Shown: piece after piece, positions 61,761 through 64,000 of the stretch
Position numbering within the stretch: position 1 is the first letter of the stretch
Layout of the letters: every line of letters begins with the position of its first letter
From: Olsenella uli
GTDB taxonomy: Bacteria; Actinomycetota; Coriobacteriia; Coriobacteriales; Atopobiaceae
Assembly: GCF_016900775.1 (NCBI RefSeq)
Contig: NZ_JACJKN010000011.1
Location: 17,387 to 81,386 of the forward strand
Length of the DNA stretch: 64,000 nucleotides
Direction: 5' to 3'
Notes under the pieces: model-generated
What the model was told of the DNA's origin: nothing
Database searches by the model: none
What the model saw: the letters and a program-made list of their open reading frames with translations, nothing else
Made by a program: the position numbers and the translations under genes

Positions 61761-63088
61761 GCGCCCGCCCCTCCGAAGAGCTCCGGCCGCGAGCCGATGT
61801 AGGCGGCGAGGTCGGCGCGGGCGCGCGCGGCAAGCGCGGCGCGGCGCTCGGCCTTCCTCCTCGGGGCGTCCTCGAGCGGCGGGAAGAGGCCGAAGTTCAC
61901 GTGCATGGGCTGGTAGTCGACCGTCGCGGGGCTCGTCGCGTAGGCGACGAGCGAGCCGAGCGCGCAGGTGGCGGGAAGCGAGACGGGCTCGGCCCCCGCA
62001 AGCTCCGCGTACGTGTTGAGCGCGGCGAGCAGGCCCGAGGCGATCGCCTCGACGTAGCCCTCGGTCCCCGTGATCTGCCCGGCGAGCCGGCAGCGCGTGC
62101 CGGGGATCGCGAAGGTCGCGTCGAGCGCGTGCGGCGCGTCGACGAAGGAGTTGCGGTGCATGACGCCGTAGCGCAGGAACCCGGCGGACTCGAGCCCGGG
62201 GATCATACGGAACACGCGGCGCTGCTCGGGCCAGGTGAGGTTGGTCTGGAAGCCCACGAGGTTGTAGGCGGCGCGCGCCTCGCTCTCGGCCCTGAGCTGG
62301 ACGGCCGCCCAGGGGCGCCTCCCCGTGCGCGGGTCCGTGAGCCCCACCGGCTTGAGCGCGCCGAAGCGCAGCGAGTCGTGGCCCGTCCGGGCGACCTCCT
62401 CGACGGGCTGGCAGGCGCAGAAGAGGTCGGACTGCTCGAAGTCGCGCGCGAGCACGCGCTCGGCGGACAGCAGCGCCTCCATGAAGGCGTCGTACTCGTC
62501 GCGGTCGAGCGGGCAGTTGAGGTAGTCCCCCGCCCCGGGCTCCCCGTAGCGCGACTGCGCGAAGACGACGTCGCGGTCGATGGAGTCCGCGTCCACGATC
62601 GGGGCGGCGGCGTCGAAGAAGCTCATGCGCTCGCCGCCCACGGCCCCCGAGACCGCCTCGAAGAGAGCGTCCGAGCAGAGGGGCCCCGCGGCTATCACGG
62701 ACGTGCCCACGGGGATCGACGCGACCTCCTCGCGCACGACCTCGACGAGCGGGTGGCCCTCCACGAGGCGGGTCACCTCGGCCGAGAAGGCGTCCCGGTC
62801 GACGGCGAGGGCGCCTCCCGCCGGCACCGAGCAGGCGCGCGCCACGCCGATGAGCTCGCAGCCCATCTGGTCGAGCTCCCACTTGAGCAGCCCCGCCGCC
62901 GTCTCGGGCTTGGTCGACTTGAGGGAGTTCGAGCACACGAGCTCGGCGAGGCCCGAGGTGCGGTGCGCAGGCGACGGGCGGGTGGGACGCTGCTCGTAGA
63001 GCCTCACGCGCACGCCACGGCACGCGAGCTGCAGCGCGCACTCGCTTCCCGCGAGCCCGCCTCCGACGACCGTCACGAACTCCGACAT
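61757..63088 (-). CDS. trmFO: Methylenetetrahydrofolate-tRNA-(uracil-5-)-methyltransferase
   Basis: The 443 aa flavoprotein has the FAD motif VVGGGLAGSECA, LVCSNSLKS and TGTEGYVEAIASGLLAA, as in TrmFO. It makes ribothymidine at tRNA position 54 using methylene-THF. The start overlaps dprA by 16 bases. Confidence 0.95.
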   Translation of the reverse strand: MSEFVTVVGGGLAGSECALQLACRGVRVRLYEQRPTRPSPAHRTSGLAELVCSNSLKSTKPETAAGLLKWELDQMGCELIGVARACSVPAGGALAVDRDAFSAEVTRLVEGHPLVEVVREEVASIPVGTSVIAAGPLCSDALFEAVSGAVGGERMSFFDAAAPIVDADSIDRDVVFAQSRYGEPGAGDYLNCPLDRDEYDAFMEALLSAERVLARDFEQSDLFCACQPVEEVARTGHDSLRFGALKPVGLTDPRTGRRPWAAVQLRAESEARAAYNLVGFQTNLTWPEQRRVFRMIPGLESAGFLRYGVMHRNSFVDAPHALDATFAIPGTRCRLAGQITGTEGYVEAIASGLLAALNTYAELAGAEPVSLPATCALGSLVAYATSPATVDYQPMHVNFGLFPPLEDAPRRKAERRAALAARARADLAAYIGSRPELFGGAGA

Positions 63089-64000
63089 GCCCCGCTCCCC
63101 TCAGACCGTCCCAAACGTTGCGAGACACCATTCTGCCCCAAGAGGTAGGCGCGCGTGGGCGAGTATCTCCCGTCGGGGAGGCGCTCCACGATTCCTCTCG
63201 CCTCGAGGTCGGTCAGGGTCCGCAGCAGCGTGAGCACGTCCTCCCCGAGCCGGGCCGCGAGCTCGTCCGGCCGCGCGGGCGAGGCGAGCAGGGCGGCCGC
63301 GACCGGCCCGCCCGGGCGCTCGGGGGCGGGCCCCGCCAGGGGCGCGGCGTCGAAGTCGAGCGAGAGCGCGATCTCGAGCGAGCGCTCGTCGGGGATGATC
63401 CTCGCCCCCTCGGCGGCGAGCCGGTTGGTCCCCGACGAGGCGGGCGAGAAGATCGAGCCGGGTATGGCATAGACCGCCCTGCCGAGCTCGACCGCGGCCT
63501 CCGCGGTCGACATCGTGCCCGAGCGAAGCCCCGCCTCCGTCACGACGAGCACGCGCGAGAGCGCGGCGATGACGACGTTTCTCTTGGGAAACGCCCACCT
63601 CCTCGGCCCCGCGCCCCAGCGCTCGAGTGAGACCACCGCCCCGCCCGAGGAGAGCGTCGCCTCGAAGACGTCCCGGGAGGAGGCGGGGTAGACGACGTCC
63701 GCCCCGCAGCCCGACACGATGACCGAGCGCCCGCCCGCCGCGACGGCGGCGAGCCCCGCGGCGCGGTCGCATCCCATGGCCCCTCCCGAGACGACGGTGA
63801 CGCCGTGGCGGGCGGCGACGCGGGCCGCCATCTCCGCCACCGCGAGCCCGTAGGGCGTCGCCCGCCGCGCGCCGATGACGGCGAGGCACGGCCCGGCGAG
63901 CGCGGCGGGGTCGCCGAGGCCGCGCAGCTCCCCGGGCGGGCGCTCGAGCTCGAGGAGCGCCCCCGGATACGCTTCGTCCCCCGGGGCGAGCTCCCAGCCC
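63073..64000 (-). CDS. dprA: DNA-processing protein DprA, partial (5' end outside the window)
   Basis: About 308 codons are present. The Rossmann-like DprA core is recognisable from YPGALLELERPP, LAVIGARRATPYG and VVSGGAMGCDRAAGLAA, followed by FPKRNVVIAALS and a C-terminal winged-helix domain at the end. The usual SGLA-x-GID-xxAH loop is altered and the His is lost. DprA loads RecA onto single-stranded DNA during transformation. The frame is open to the window edge at 64000. Confidence 0.93.
   Translation of the reverse strand, partial: GWELAPGDEAYPGALLELERPPGELRGLGDPAALAGPCLAVIGARRATPYGLAVAEMAARVAARHGVTVVSGGAMGCDRAAGLAAVAAGGRSVIVSGCGADVVYPASSRDVFEATLSSGGAVVSLERWGAGPRRWAFPKRNVVIAALSRVLVVTEAGLRSGTMSTAEAAVELGRAVYAIPGSIFSPASSGTNRLAAEGARIIPDERSLEIALSLDFDAAPLAGPAPERPGGPVAAALLASPARPDELAARLGEDVLTLLRTLTDLEARGIVERLPDGRYSPTRAYLLGQNGVSQRLGRSEGSGACRSS

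Overview
The window looks like chromosomal core sequence from a GC-rich coriobacterium, most likely of the Olsenella/Atopobium type (Atopobiaceae). This is inferred from several things: very high GC; gene pairs otherwise typical of Actinobacteria (a LysM cell-division suppressor beside a divergent lexA-type promoter and nrdR; a GarA-like FHA gene beside an FtsR-like MerR gene); a split 2-hydroxyacyl-CoA-dehydratase-activase-type reductase; and dense operons with ATGA, GTGA or TTGA overlaps. No rRNA, CRISPR array, complete insertion sequence or prophage was seen.

Layout. 1-5387 (+): SOS promoter, LysM protein, nrdR, dut, then purine and uracil permeases and a thioredoxin reductase, several with good terminators. 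5547-13425 (-): ClC channel, apt, MerR, FHA, RidA, a GcvT-like protein, pgsA, serA and serC. 13556-20141: palindromes, tRNA-Pro, an SDR, a DUF3737 beta-helix protein, an alpha/beta hydrolase with a small Cys-rich partner and a divergent LysR regulator, an isochorismatase, an MGMT-like protein and an orphan AbiEi/nuclease-like protein. 20490-24144 (+): flavodoxin plus two DUF2229/HgdB-like proteins and a BadF-type ATPase. 24175-34008 (-): ABC-F, nfo, coaBC, zinc-ribbon coiled-coil protein, cysteine desulfurase, rpe, gpsA, plsY and der. 34453-45452 (-): DUF512 radical SAM, ispH, plsC, cmk, rsuA-type pseudouridine synthase, scpB, scpA, site-2 protease, a small membrane protein, ABC-F, VOC and a GH3 hexosaminidase. 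45616-47442 (+): acyltransferase. 47646-48971 (-): four tRNA genes around a monofunctional transglycosylase. 49090-60634 (-): FMN 2-hydroxyacid oxidase, proS, ispG, rseP-like, dxr, cdsA, uppS, frr, pyrH, tsf and rpsB. 60855-64000 (-): xerC-type recombinase, trmFO and dprA, which runs off the window.

Functionally the window joins envelope and phospholipid synthesis (pgsA, plsY, gpsA, plsC, cdsA, uppS, mtgA), isoprenoid synthesis (ispH, ispG, dxr), chromosome segregation (scpAB, xer), nucleotide metabolism (nrdR, dut, apt, cmk, pyrH and permeases) and translation (rpsB, tsf, frr, proS, tRNAs, two ABC-F proteins).

The most unusual signals are at DNA level. The 12-mer GGCGAGAAGRAC occurs at 18 exact places by my reading, many of them intergenic. 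There is also a family of intergenic palindromes, several with a GGGGACNG core, lying between genes of the same operon, at stop codons, and once inside the 3' end of coaBC. At protein level the split ATP-driven reductase cassette and an RseP-like protease with an inserted helical domain deserve attention.
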